DNA of 64,000 bases from Paraconiothyrium sp. Pb-2020 (GCA_022419385.1 JAJUBI010000005.1:1984001-2048000); one strand, 5' to 3'; counted from the first letter of the stretch, positions 52,543-64,000 are shown. Notes: generated by a model not told the origin, from the sequence alone. Numbers and translations: made by a program.

Positions 52543-54531
52543 ATGGCTGGCGATTTACAAGAATCAGAGAACGATTTCGCACCGCAAGCTGTGGAAGATA
52601 GGCTGGAAGCTACGTCGACCGGATCAATACAAGCAACGCACAGCATCGCAGGGCGATCGACACAAGCAACTCCCAGCATCATGGAGCGGCAGAACCCTCT
52701 CGATCATATGCACGCGAATAGTGATCTTCTAGACGAGGCTCCTCCACCGTATTCGGAATTTGAAGGGCCACCCAGGAATGGGTGGCAACCTACAGCTGTC
52801 GAATACAGCTGTGACAACAATCCGCAGTTGGTCGTTGCATCTCAAGCAGAGTTTCCTGAAGTTTATGTGCGCGGTGTAATAGGAAGGAGCGAACCGGAGG
52901 CGTATCCGATAACGCCTTCGACGGCAATAGGGAGTCACCGTCCTTCGACACCTTCCACTGCGCTTGGAAGTCCCGTGGATGAGAGCTTGCAGGTGTGGCC
53001 TGATCCACTCCGGTTACGACAATCTTCTAATAACAGCATTCCACGAAGACCAGTCCCATCGCACACGTTTCACTACACTACTACTACATCATTTTCCTCT
53101 GCGAAGGCACGCGAAGCCGGGTTCGAGATGGAGGAGCCTCCTTCTTTAGATCGGGGGGTTGTCTCGAGTATCAGTCCCCCAGGCATCACCCTTATACCTT
53201 CAACATCTCCTTTGAAACACACACGTGAGTTAGGGAAAGTCACCGCCTATCTCATCCCTTTTCCCAAGCCACGGCTAAAGGGCGTCAAGCCGGAAGGCAT
53301 TCCTGCACGTTTTCTTATCTACACACCTCCGCTCCCGCCTCTCTCAAAACCGGCGCCCGGCGAAAAAGAGTCGCAATGGCACAAGACGCAAAGGCTGTGG
53401 CAAGAGGACGTGCGGAGAGCGACAATAACTAATGCGTCGAGAGTGACGTGGAAGGGTATGAAAGCGAAGGGTACATCGTTGATTAACAAAGGTGTGAGTA
53501 AATCGAGATCCTCGACCGTAGAGTTCCTGGATAGGGTGTCGGGAGGCGCTATAACATCGACGACGCAGGATATTGGCGAGCATGAGGCACTTACCCCAAC
53601 CGCCTCGTCGACCATCGGGCAAGCCAGCGATTCAATACAAGAGCTGCCTGCTTCGTCGCCAGCAGCTGAGCTCTCAGCACCCTCTACGCCTAGCACAACC
53701 GGAACGGCTACAATAGATCGACCGCCATCCGTCTCGTCCACTCGCAGCATTCCAAAACCCAATACGCTCGACTCTTTGACCCTCATCTACCCGCCCTCCC
53801 TTGCGCTTACACCCGAGGAAACACGTGCTGAATTCGTTAATTCACTGATGCGCACCCGCGAGCAATCTCGAAACAAAGCTCTTGTCGCGTCTGCGCTCCT
53901 TCCTTTCGCAGCAACCATGGACGTAATCCTCCTCGTCACCTTCGGCGGCCTCACTAAAACGACCGGCGTATGGGCTTACCAGAATACCCGTGGAGCCATG
54001 GCAAGCCAAAAGATGACGCGAGGGCTTGCACGCAGCGAGTCGCATAACAGCGCGGCAGAGCTGCCAGCCCACTTGGAGGAAAAAGGATGCACGTGCGGGC
54101 ACCACGAGGGGGATTTTGGCTGCGCGGAGCAAGTGCCGAAAGCTGACAAGAAAGGCAAGTCCAAAAGCAAAGACGTGGATACGGGGATCACAATGAGCAT
54201 CCAAACTTCGATTGCTCTCGAACCTTTCACACGATATCTTGAACTCGCATGTCTCCAGAAATCGTACACTATGTTTCCTCACGTCGAGTCTGCCCAATCC
54301 TCACATGCTTCTGATCCAACTGAAGATGAGATCCTGAATGCGATTGGGTGGGCGCCGACAAGGCGTTATGGCCGAGACTTGGATATGGAGGAGCAAGGAG
54401 GCAAGACGGAACGGCTGAATGCAGAACAGGATGAGGAGTGGCAAAGGAGAGAAGCGAGAGAGGATATAGAGAGAGTGGTGAGGAAGGCTGCTGCTGAATG
54501 GGTGGTGGCATGTAAGGGTTTCAAGAAGTAG
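52543..54531 (+). CDS. Conserved hypothetical protein with acidic, disordered N-terminus
   Basis: A 662-residue single-exon protein from the first in-frame ATG (MAGDLQESE). A PPPYSEF motif (PPxY-type, a WW-domain ligand of Rsp5/Nedd4 ligases) lies near residue 67. A structured part follows: KVTAYLIPFPKPRLKGVKPEGIPARFLIYTPP (about 230-260), then a basic helix with DVRRATITNASRVTWKGM. A later hydrophobic helix pair contains FVNSLMRTREQSRNKALVASALLPFAATMDVILLVTFGG. A Cys/His cluster, CTCGHHEGDFGC, is near residue 520. The C-terminus is a charged helix. This layout recurs in ascomycete proteins of unknown function; the hydrophobic helices could associate with a membrane. No enzymatic motif is seen. 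Confidence 0.72.
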   Translation: MAGDLQESENDFAPQAVEDRLEATSTGSIQATHSIAGRSTQATPSIMERQNPLDHMHANSDLLDEAPPPYSEFEGPPRNGWQPTAVEYSCDNNPQLVVASQAEFPEVYVRGVIGRSEPEAYPITPSTAIGSHRPSTPSTALGSPVDESLQVWPDPLRLRQSSNNSIPRRPVPSHTFHYTTTTSFSSAKAREAGFEMEEPPSLDRGVVSSISPPGITLIPSTSPLKHTRELGKVTAYLIPFPKPRLKGVKPEGIPARFLIYTPPLPPLSKPAPGEKESQWHKTQRLWQEDVRRATITNASRVTWKGMKAKGTSLINKGVSKSRSSTVEFLDRVSGGAITSTTQDIGEHEALTPTASSTIGQASDSIQELPASSPAAELSAPSTPSTTGTATIDRPPSVSSTRSIPKPNTLDSLTLIYPPSLALTPEETRAEFVNSLMRTREQSRNKALVASALLPFAATMDVILLVTFGGLTKTTGVWAYQNTRGAMASQKMTRGLARSESHNSAAELPAHLEEKGCTCGHHEGDFGCAEQVPKADKKGKSKSKDVDTGITMSIQTSIALEPFTRYLELACLQKSYTMFPHVESAQSSHASDPTEDEILNAIGWAPTRRYGRDLDMEEQGGKTERLNAEQDEEWQRREAREDIERVVRKAAAEWVVACKGFKK

Positions 54532-56018
54532 GCGGGTACACGTGCGGCAACAGAAGGAAAATTTAATCCATCGTAAACATCCAATTTCGGGGATCATATC
54601 TGGCATGCCGGGTCAGTAGTGATGCCGCTGTCGAAACATGTATCACGGTCGTCAATCAGTGCATCTCATCCCGCGCAATCGAACACACCCCCTCTATATC
54701 CAAAGTGACAGTTTTCTCCTGTCCACCAGTCATATCAGATACCCGCTTATGACCATCTACCATCAAGTAATCGTACCTTCCTCTGTAGAAATGTGCAATA
54801 AGAGCGTTTTCAACATCTTTGCACACTCAATCGACATCGTTCGCCATCAGCGTCAAGCTCCTCAGACTGATCACATTCTCCCACTTTATCTTCGCTTCCT
54901 TACCATCCATCGCCGTCAACATGGAATCCCACACTTGCTCAGCTCACTATGTAGGATCCTCTCCCTTAGCGGACTTTGCGCCTCTTCTAGGCTCTCATCC
55001 CAGACTTCATTGTATCTCAAATCTTAGGCAGCATTCGTCGCGTCGAGCTTGATCTCCCATGCTTTATTAAGCACTCTAGGCGGAAACAAACTCGCCTCAC
55101 TACCTGAAAGCTATGGCATCCAAACAATGATGGCCATGACGAGCAGACTTTCAGTACCAGCTTGAAATAACGAACATGTTGAGATGTGAGCCGGCTATGG
55201 CAAGCATGCCATGCATGAGATATGCTGAAACAAGTAGTGTTGAGTAAAGGAGTGATCGATTGCTAGGGTGGCGGAAGCCGCCTATATACACTAGGCTAGT
55301 ACGGTGGCTCCTGCCAGCTGGTGCGGAACACCTTCCGCCAACAAGATATTCGTACTACGACCACGAGCTTACAATTCAGCCTGCCTTGGATCGGAAATAG
55401 TACCTGACAACTGAATGTCGGAGTGTCTCTTATCCAAAAGGCCTCAAGCTTGTATGATATGCAAGGATGAGCGGCTATCAGGTAGTGGTAGAAGAGCCGC
55501 ATGTCGTTCGCATCATACGTGGAACGAATCGGCCATGCGGAGATTACGGTATACCCATCGTCTTGCGTACTTCCGAGTCGATACGGTCATGCTGAGTGTA
55601 CTTGAAGACGGTAGGGGACGCGCAAGGACTTGTGATTCCATGGCCGGGCGCGCAAAGAGCATGTTTGTTACCTTGGGGATGCCGATGAATTCCTTAGTCA
55701 TGCGCTTAGCGATTCCTTATTGCGGAGGAGGGGCGGCGTTCGCCGGAACCCATGCGCCAATGTTTTGGGATCGAGATAAGGGCAAACCACGTCTGCGTTA
55801 TTGGGTTGTTTCTGGCGAGCTAGACCCTCTAGTGCTTAGATCGCCGTAGGTTTGCCGCGGTCTGCGATGCTCTCTATGCCAACCATAGGTTGCTTGCGTT
55901 CCCCACACCGCGGCTTTGTACCTTATGCTCCTCTCTCTCGACCCATGCCTCCTTGAAGTTTCTGTCTGTGCCCTTCTTCTACATTTTCTCTTCTTCGTGT
56001 TCTAGATACCCTTTCGTC
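54532..56018. other. Intergenic region with a dispersed repeat copy
   Basis: About 1.5 kb between the unknown gene and xanthine dehydrogenase. It contains the repeat copy with inverted ends at 55240-55340. I looked for the purine-pathway activator motif TCGG-N6-CCGA and did not find it by eye. No gene is supported, although short frames exist. Confidence 0.5.
55240..55340. repeat. Dispersed repeat, copy B with 9-bp inverted ends
   Basis: About 100 bp, similar to copy A at 31297-31390. Inside it, TGGCGGAAG (55269-55277) and CTTCCGCCA (55332-55340) form a perfect 9-bp inverted repeat bounding 72 bp. The left end also forms a small hairpin (GGCGG-AAG-CCGCC). No coding content. Resembles a very small MITE-like or foldback element. 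Confidence 0.6.
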
Positions 56019-59000
56019 ATGGCTCCGGGATTGGTTTCACCCCAGCCCGCGGTCTCAAACGACGCGTTGCGATCGTTGGACCAAGTCACGGCTGATTATG
56101 ACGATACGTTGCGGTTCTATCTCAATGGCACGAAGGTCGTACTCGACACAGCAGATCCTGAGGTCACTCTCTTGGAGTATCTCAGAGGTATTGGTCTCAC
56201 GGGCACAAAGCTTGGCTGTGCCGAGGGAGGTTGTGGTGCTTGCACTGTTGTATGTTTGCCACTTCCGTTCCTGAAATGCTCCCGGATTCGAAGTCTCACG
56301 AAAGCAAGCTGACCAATCCGGACAGGTAGTCTCGCAATACAATCCCACGACGAAGAGTATCTACCACGCATCCGTAAACGCATGCCTCGCGCCGCTCGTC
56401 AGTGTGGATGGCAAACATGTAATAACCGTAGAAGGCATAGGGGATGTGAAAAGGCCACATCCAGCACAAGAGAGGATAGCAAAAGGTAACGGCAGTCAGT
56501 GTGGTTTCTGCACCCCAGGGATCGTCATGAGCCTATATGCTCTCCTCCGCAACAACGAGTCGCCGTCGGAACACGAGGTCGAGGAAGCCTTTGATGGCAA
56601 TTTATGCCGATGCACAGGGTACAGACCCATTCTAGATGCTGCGCAAAGCTTTAGCGTCAAGACGGGATGTGGAAAGGCTACGACCAACGGAGGAAGTGGA
56701 TGCTGCATGGAGAAGAACGGTGCGAACGGAGGATGCTGCAACGGAGATAGCAATTCTCAACCGATCAAGAGATTCACGCCTCCGGGATTCATAGAGTACA
56801 AGCCGGATACTGAACTGATCTTTCCACCACAGCTACGGAAACATGTATACAAGCCTCTAGCATTTGGCAACAAGAGGAAGAAATGGTACAGGCCGGTAAC
56901 GGTGCAGCAGCTTCTGGAGATCAAGAGTGTATACCCATCCGCCAAAATAATAGGAGGGAGCACGGAGACGCAGATCGAAGTCAAGTTTAAGGCACAAAAT
57001 TACAGCGCGTCCGTCTTTGTCGGCGACATTCCCGAGCTGCGACAATTCTCTTTCCATGACGATTATCTCGAGATTGGCGGAAACGTGGTACTCACGGACT
57101 TGGAAGATATATGCAGAAAGGCGCTTGATCATTACGGCGACGCGAAAGGGCAGCCTTTCGCGGCTATGTTGAAGCAGATCCGGTACTTCGCCGGGCGCCA
57201 GATTAGAAACGTAGGAACGCCGGCTGGAAACCTGGCAACGGCGAGTCCAATCTCCGACTTGAACCCTGTTTTTGTCGCAAGCAATGCGATATTGGTTGCG
57301 AAAACATTGAACGAGACGTCAGAAATTCCCATGTCATCGTTCTTCACGGGCTACCGCGCAACAGCCCTTCCACCTGACGGGATAATCGCAAGCCTGAAGA
57401 TACCGGTTGCCAAGGAAAAGGGCGAGTTCATGCGGGCATACAAGCAATCGAAGAGGAAAGACGATGACATTGCCATTGTAAATGCTGCGTTACGTTTGTC
57501 CTTAGGTGACGATAAAGTTGTGCAGAGCGTTGATCTGGTGTACGGCGGTATGGCGCCTACCACGATTCCTGCGAAGAAAGCTATGGCCTTCCTTCAAAGC
57601 AAGAAACTCACAGACTTAAAGACACTGGAGGGCGTAATGGGAGCTCTTGAGGAAGATTTCGATCTACGCTTTGGTGTTCCTGGGGGTATGGCTACGTACA
57701 GAAAGACCCTTGCCCTAGGCTTCTTCTACAAGTTCTACCACGAGGTGTTGGCTCAACTTCATGCGGAAGCTACCGATATCGATACTCAAGCCGTTGGTGA
57801 GATCGAGCGGGGTATCAGCTCAGGTGAGAAAGACCATAAAGCCGCGGAAGCGTACAAGCAGAAAATTTTAGGCTCGGAGATACCACACGTAGCTGCGATG
57901 AAGCAGTGCACAGGCGAAGCCCAATATACGGATGACCTTCCTGTGCAGAAGAACGAGTTATATGGCTGTCTTGTTCTTTCGACAAGAGCACATGCCAAGC
58001 TGGTCAATGTAGATCCAGAACCAGCCCTCGATCTTCCAGGTGTGGCTGGCTGGGTTGACCACAATGATGTCGCAACTCCTGAAGCGAATTGGTGGGGGGC
58101 ACCGGCCTGCGATGAAACTTTCTTCGCGATTGATGAGGTCTTCACCGCAGGCCAGCCTATCGGTATGGTTCTTGCCGACACGGCGAAGCGCGCAGAACAT
58201 GCGGCGCGGGCTGTATTGGTGGAGTATGAAGATTTACCAGCGATTTTTACGATCGAGGAGGCGATCGAGAAGGAGAGTTTCTTCAATCACTTCCGGTATA
58301 TCAAGAAGGGCAATACTGAGAGGGCTTACATGGAGGCGGACCATGTCTTCACTGGTATAGCCAGAATGGGAGGGCAAGAACATTTTTACCTGGAGACCAA
58401 TGCCTGTCTTGTTGTGCCTAAGCCTGAGGACGGCGAGATGGAAGTCTTCAGCAGCACGCAGAACCCTGCCGAAACTCAAGCTTACGTAGCAAAGGTATGC
58501 GGTGTCGCAGCAAACAAGATCGTCACTCGTGTCAAACGAATGGGTGGTGGCTTTGGTGGAAAGGAGACGAGATCCGTCCAGCTTGCAGGTATCGTCGCAT
58601 GCGCTGCCAACAAGACACGACGACCAGTTAGATGCATGCTCAATCGAGATGAGGACATCCTGACTTCGGGACAACGCCACCCGTTCCTTGCACGGTGGAA
58701 GGTGGCCGTTAACAATGATGGAAAGATCCAAGCACTTGACGCAGATGTCTTCTGCAACGGTGGTTGGAGTCAGGACTTATCCGGCGCGGTCGTCGAGCGC
58801 TCTCTTTCGCACATCGACAATTGCTACTCCATTCCGAACGTACACGTACGCGGGCGCGTAGCTAAGACTAACACCGTGTCCAACACCGCCTTTAGAGGAT
58901 TTGGTGGACCCCAAGGCATGTTCATCGCAGAATCGTACATGGAAGAAATAGCCGATCAGCTGCAAATGCCAGTTGAGAAGCTACGAGAAATAAACTTCTA

Positions 59001-60231
59001 CTCGCCGGGCACCAACATGGTCACACATTTCAATCAGGAGATCAAAGATTGGTACGTGCCCCTCATGTACAAGCAAGTTCAAGAGTCAATGGATTACGCC
59101 GAGCGCCGCACCGCAATCGAACAGTACAACAAGACGCACAAATGGAACAAGCGCGGCCTCGCACTCATCCCCACAAAGTTTGGCATTTCTTTCACGGCCC
59201 TCTTCTTAAATCAAGCTGGCGCTCTTGTACACATCTACCATGATGGCTCCATCCTCGTCGCTCACGGAGGCACCGAGATGGGTCAAGGGCTTCATAGCAA
59301 GATGACTATGATAACAGCCGAAGCCCTCGGTGTCCCACTTTCATCCGTCTTCATATCCGAAACCGCCACAAATACCGTTGCCAATTCCTCCTCGACCGCT
59401 GCATCCGCATCCTCAGATCTCAACGGCTACGCCATCTTCCATGCCTGTCAGCAGCTTAATGAGCGCCTACAGCCCATCCGAGAGAAACTCGGCCCCGACG
59501 CTACTATGAAAGAAATCGCGCACGCCGCTTACTTTGACCGTATCAACCTTTCCGCTCAAGGCTTTTACAAGACCCCTGACATCGGGTACGTATGGGGCGA
59601 GAATACAGGCCAAATGTTCTTCTATTTCACTCAGGGTGTCGCAGCTGCGGAAGTGGAGATCGACACTTTGACGGGTGACTGGACATGTCGGCGAGCAGAC
59701 ATCAAAATGGACGTTGGCCGGAGTATCAATCCCGCAATTGATTATGGGCAGATCGAGGGCGCATTCGTGCAGGGACAAGGCTTGTTTACAACAGAGGAGA
59801 GCTTGTGGCAAAGAAGCACGGGAGGTATTTTCACGAAGGGACCCGGCGCGTACAAGATCCCTGGGTTCAGGGACATCCCGCAGGTGTTCAATGTAAGCTT
59901 GTTGAAGGATGTGAACTGGGAGAATCTGAGGACGATCCAGAGGAGTAGGGGTGTTGGTAGGTCAAATCCTTTCTCCACCTAGATGCATGCTTGCGAACAA
60001 GAGCTGACTTGACGGCTAGGCGAACCACCACTTTTCATGGGCAGCGCTGTCTTCTTCGCTATCAGAGACGCGCTCAAGGCTGCTAGGGCAGAATTTGGTG
60101 AGACGAGCCTATTGAGCTTGCAGAGTCCTGCAACGCCAGAGAGGATTAGGATATCGTGTGCGGATCCGATAGTAAAGCGTGCTTGGGTGGAGCCGAGGGA
60201 GGGAGAGAAGAGTTTCTTTGTCAGCATTTGA
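56019..60231 (+). CDS. hxA: Xanthine dehydrogenase / purine hydroxylase I
   Basis: A 1357-residue protein, normal for the family, from exons 56019-56249, 56326-59956 and 60020-60231. The plant-type [2Fe-2S] domain has GCAEGGCGACTV, with intron 1 directly after it. The second [2Fe-2S] domain has GSQCGFCTPG and NLCRCTGYRP. The FAD domain includes KIIGGSTETQIEVKFK and RNVGTPAGNLATASP. The molybdopterin domain includes MGGGFGGKETR, FRGFGGPQGM and GGTEMGQGLHSKM. The catalytic Glu is in GVGEPPLF, assembled across the last intron. It oxidises hypoxanthine to xanthine and urate in purine catabolism (peroxisomal or cytosolic). A Cys/Gly-rich linker between the Fe-S and FAD domains (GCGKATTNGGSGCCMEKNG, then GGCCNGD) is unusually rich in cysteine. 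Confidence 0.95.
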
Positions 60232-62705
60232 GGGATGAACGATCATGTGGTTGGAATTATCTACTTGTATGATGGTTGAATTGCTAACAGGGAAATCGAA
60301 GCTATGTGCTACTAAAACCCTTGTTGCTGACGAGGCCGTATCGCATTTCAAGCTGGTACTGAAAGTCTGCTCGTCATGGCCATCATTGTTTGGATGCCAT
60401 GTTGAATTGAGGCTATGCTGAAGACGGGTGGACGAAGGTTAGGGCGGGCCGATGCGACATTTACCCTGCGGCGTAGTTGCTGTGGGAAGGAAGTGGATCA
60501 ACGCGGGTCGGACAGAGGCGCGGATCCGTGGCGAGCTTGGGGGTTAGGGTGTTCAGTGCGAGGCATATTGGGGGTTGGCATGTCCAGATCGCGAGCATAT
60601 CAACGACGTGCCCAAAGTGGATTGTAAGCGTCTATGATTGCTACTTTGAGCGGTTGCAGAACAACCGCTACGCCTCATTCAACGTCATGCTGATGTGATG
60701 AAGAAGCCCCTATCTACCTGCAAGGCACGCGCCTTCGAAAGCCCGAATCTAAGCGCTCGGCCTCTGTCCTCGGTTGGGACAGTAACGTAGTCCGCCTGCA
60801 GGAACACATTCTACATACACACGTCTAGGTAGAGTTGCAACCACAAAGCGCGTACGAGCAACTGTGCCTGGATAGCGATGCAGGACGCGGCATGGATGCG
60901 TGGATGATGCGCGCGTAGGGCTGGCGGCAACGCATGAGGTGTTGAACATGCAGGCTGGGCGGGTCAGAGTATGGGTCGCTGGGCGCCTAAATGATGGAGA
61001 TGGACGTCTACATGCTTCTATGTACGCGGTTGCTGGGACACGGTGAGAGGCCGATTGGGGGACCACGGAACGATGGCCATGATTCGAGATGCCTAACGGG
61101 TCAATGTATGGGTCGCATGTTGGACCGAAGGCTGGTGGTTGTCGAACAGCATAGTGCGATGCGGGAACGTGCTGTCAATGTGGATACACTGCTGTCCCAG
61201 ATGCCTGGTACCTATCGTGAGGAGCTTCGTGCCGTGCAGCAATATCATTGACTTTTTCGGGAACCGCCGAATATTCTGAGCGTGGTTGTTATTCAAGCCA
61301 GAACGGGAGGCTCGACACCATTGAACACGCTCTCTCCCAGACGGCCGATGGGGCTACCCTTTCATTGCTTGGTTGGGGACCTCCTTGGTCACATTCTTGT
61401 ACAGAGATCGCGGGTGGAGCGAAGGTTATCGCGATTCCGGGTGCACAGCGACACCGCCAAAGCTTGAATGACCGCTAGGCCGGATTCGGATAGCTGGGCG
61501 CTTACCTGGCAATCAACAGCCAACCGACACACCTCAACACCATGAAGCCCCCGCTTCGTATGCACAGCCTGCACGTTCCGTCTCATGCAACGTCGACCCT
61601 AGTTGTCATTCGCTCGATGCGCGCAGTCATGCGAACGCGCATACGCCGCAACGGAAGAATGGCGACTCCGCACAGGCACCCTGCTGCCGAGGCCGTACGC
61701 GAACTCTGGCCATGATTCGACTGCCATACTATGAGATGGCGCGGTGGGGAATTCTTGTGTCGCTCGTCGGTCACAGATGGAGCAGAATTACACTGCCGGA
61801 TTACGACTGCTCACTTCGGGTCTGACATGAGACTTGCATTCATCCAAACAAGTCTTGCCTGCTGTGCAACTTTGCATCATTGCAAAGACGTCAATCTCAC
61901 CACCGCACGGTAACGCGGGTCGTCGAAGCCGTCCGCTGCATCTCCGCCGCCTCCCGCTTAGCGTAATCCGCCTTCAGCAGGTCATGTCGCCCCACAGCCA
62001 TTGGCTTTGCGTTGCGCTCGCCACTCACAGCCTAGAGGTGCAAGGTGCTCAAGATGCTGATTCCCCATCGCCCACAGGGCCCCAATGCAAGCAGGGAGCG
62101 CGATATTGCCCTTCCCATTTCGTCAATCTGTCCCCACGGCACCCTGGCCCAGCGATCTTTATCACATCTTGGCCCAATAGCGTACAAACTTGTGCGGTGT
62201 GAGCGGTAGGATCAAGAATGCCGTTGGTTGCGGGTACGTAGGCACCCTGGACCCTGCACATGAGCTCTCCAGCAAGGGACATGAGGATCACTAGCGGCAC
62301 AGCTCCCGCCCGCTATCTAGTCCGTCGAAGCCCAAGCGCGGTCCATTTGTACTGCGCTGGTCTCCTCTCCCTCGATTTGCGTATCCTAACATCCGTTGCG
62401 CAGGTTGCTGTTGAAACGAAAGAGCTGGGCTTCCCGCTATCGTGTTTGAAACAACGTCGCACCTGGTTCCTTACCCATCCGCAGAACGTACACCAACCTC
62501 GTCGGCGAACTACACTACGTTATACAACCCACCAAGAATCGCACTCGATGTAGGGAAGGATCTAGTCTGCCTCTTCACGCATTGTCTGCCAATTTTAGCA
62601 TTTCGGCCTAGGCCGACCCTCCGCTTTCGAATACGCTTCTGCTGGCAGAGGTGTTCCATCAGCTGGTTTTACCGTCTCATATCGTCGTATCCTCAAGTAT
62701 TCGAC
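60232..62705. other. Long intergenic region
   Basis: About 2.5 kb between xanthine dehydrogenase and the second reductase. No coding frame carries a motif. CTGCTCACTTCGGG at 61807-61820 resembles CTGCTCACTACGGG upstream of the BIM1-like gene (one mismatch), about 890 bp before the reductase start. Otherwise featureless to my eye. Confidence 0.45.
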
Positions 62706-64000
62706 ATGCCAGCACTTCCGGAGGCGTTGGTGTCAGGGGCAGGCGTAGCGTTGGAGCACTTCGAGGCCGCGATCTCACTGGCCGAGCGCGAGGTGGCTGG
62801 TTCCCTCTCAACTCTTGTACGCCGAATAAACCTACCGACCAATTCGACTAGCCCACCAGGCCTGATAGAAGCCAATACGCGAGACCCCTGGAACAAGAGC
62901 GGTAAATATGCATTGGCTTACGTCTACTACTGCATTCCGCTGCTGGTCATCGCTGGCCTGATGCGGTACTACCACTTATTCACGGACAAGATCCGGACCG
63001 CTCTCCACCAAGAAGAGGTACTAAAAACTGCAAAGATCGCCTCCCCCGATTCCGACTACGAGATGTCAGTTTTGTATACTGACAAGTCCACTGTGAAGTT
63101 CTTCCCGCGCGAAGGTCCGCTTCCTACGCCTCCAAAGTCGCAGTCGAGTGTTTCATCGGTCGGGTTCATCAACAAGACCGTGGCTTTGTTTCGATTTATC
63201 TTCTACCGACCAATCCGAGAGATCCAGATCAGGAAAGGATGGAGGCCACTGGTATTCCCTTCGCTCGCCGTCTGCGTTACTGTAATAGGTGCTCTGACTT
63301 TGGGCATCTGCTACACATTCATCCCGCAGCCACTCTTTTGGAAGAGTATCGCTTTTGGATCACCACCCATGGCTATTCGATCCGGTATGATGGCGGTTGC
63401 TCTGATGCCTTGGATCGTTGGGCTATCGATGAAGGCGAACATCATCACCTTTATCACTGGAATTGGCCACGAGCGACTGAACGTGCTACATCGCTGGGCA
63501 GCGTACCTGTGTCTGATCCTTAGCATCATCCACACTGTGCCATTCTATGTAACACCGATTTGGGAGAAAGGAGCTCGGCACGTATTCGAGTCGTTCTTCA
63601 AACAAGAGGGATTCTACGCCTACGGCACGGGCGTTGCAGCACTAGTTCCGTTGTGCTTCCTGTGCGTTCACTCAATCGAGCCCTTGCGTCATTGGATGTT
63701 CGAGCTATTTGTTTCCCTCCACGTGCCTGTCGCCATTGTGTTTCTCGGGATGGTGTTCTGGCATTGTCACAACTACCTCACGTCTTGGAACTACCTCTTC
63801 GCAACTCTCGGCATCTGGATAATCTCTTACTTCATGCGGCTGTTTTATCTCAACTGGGCTAATCCATTCAAGATGTCATGGTTGATAGGAGATGAAGCGG
63901 CTGTTACCCTTATGCCAGAAAACGCGATCAAGATCACGATACCTACCCAAACGAAATGGAGGCCGGGTCAATACGTCTACCTCCGGATGCCTGGTATTTC
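62706..64000 (+). CDS. Ferric reductase transmembrane component (partial, cut by window end)
   Basis: An open reading frame from ATG 62706 (MPALPEALVSGAGVALEH) that stays open for 431 full codons to the window edge, with no intron needed. A membrane segment at about residues 75-95 (YALAYVYYCIPLLVIAGLM) is followed by a cytosolic linker. The heme core has GHERLNVLHRWAAYLCLILSIIHT, then HWMFELFVSLHVPVAIV and FWHCHNY, supplying the heme-coordinating histidines. The FAD domain begins with WRPGQYVYLRMPG just before the end. The family is plasma-membrane metalloreductases for iron or copper uptake. It lacks the methionine-rich start of the reductase at 8743 and differs in sequence, so it is a separate paralogue. 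The NADPH domain lies outside the window. Confidence 0.9.
   Translation, partial: MPALPEALVSGAGVALEHFEAAISLAEREVAGSLSTLVRRINLPTNSTSPPGLIEANTRDPWNKSGKYALAYVYYCIPLLVIAGLMRYYHLFTDKIRTALHQEEVLKTAKIASPDSDYEMSVLYTDKSTVKFFPREGPLPTPPKSQSSVSSVGFINKTVALFRFIFYRPIREIQIRKGWRPLVFPSLAVCVTVIGALTLGICYTFIPQPLFWKSIAFGSPPMAIRSGMMAVALMPWIVGLSMKANIITFITGIGHERLNVLHRWAAYLCLILSIIHTVPFYVTPIWEKGARHVFESFFKQEGFYAYGTGVAALVPLCFLCVHSIEPLRHWMFELFVSLHVPVAIVFLGMVFWHCHNYLTSWNYLFATLGIWIISYFMRLFYLNWANPFKMSWLIGDEAAVTLMPENAIKITIPTQTKWRPGQYVYLRMPGI

Noticed and set aside
60232..62705. Search for a hidden gene or element in the gap before the second reductase
   Set aside because: Only short frames without motifs were seen on either strand; no repeat or RNA structure could be defended.

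Overview
This window is nuclear DNA from a filamentous ascomycete (Pezizomycotina; Dothideomycetes is my best guess but is not proven). The evidence is short spliceosomal introns (about 47-175 nt) with GT(A/R)NGT donors, CTAAC/CTGAC-type branch points and YAG acceptors, compact gene spacing, and a typical fungal gene set: a BET bromodomain protein, HbrB/Bit61, Las17, RVB1, NAC-beta, purine hydroxylase, GH131 and GMC oxidoreductase. No rRNA, tRNA, CRISPR or intact transposon was found.

Layout. 0-5 kb: the 3' end of a dienelactone-hydrolase-like gene, an AIF/AMID-like flavoprotein, and NAC-beta (EGD1). 5.6-10.9 kb: a compact copper-acquisition neighbourhood, with a secreted GPI-anchored BIM1-like (X325) copper protein, a CTR copper transporter, and a divergent ferric/cupric reductase whose N-terminus is a CTR-like methionine-rich stretch. 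11-14 kb: lineage-specific unknown genes, one apparently split by an in-frame stop. 14.8-24.3 kb: NmrA-like, luciferase-domain, MFS transporter, SAM methyltransferase and TORC2 HbrB genes. 25-31 kb: a small membrane protein, a secreted GMC oxidoreductase and a secreted GH131 glucanase. 31.9-38.5 kb: unknown proteins and an AT-rich, possibly transposon-derived stretch. 38.8-46.8 kb: housekeeping genes, namely a UTP12-domain SSU-processome protein divergent from a BET protein, then RVB1. 49.6-60.2 kb: LAS17/WASP (with an apparent frameshift before WH2), a conserved unknown protein, and xanthine dehydrogenase. The 3' edge holds the first part of a second ferric reductase, cut by the window end.

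How the genes work together. The clearest functional unit is the copper set: the reductase would produce Cu(I), the BIM1-like protein would bind copper at the cell surface, and CTR would import it. An 11-bp sequence containing a Mac1-like TTGCTCA core occurs both upstream of BIM1 and in the CTR-FRE intergenic region. Other notable structures are a one-nucleotide exon in EGD1 and a pair of roughly 100-bp dispersed repeats, one with terminal inverted repeats.

All gene models were made by eye from reading frames and splice signals. Family names rest on recognised motifs; no database search was run.
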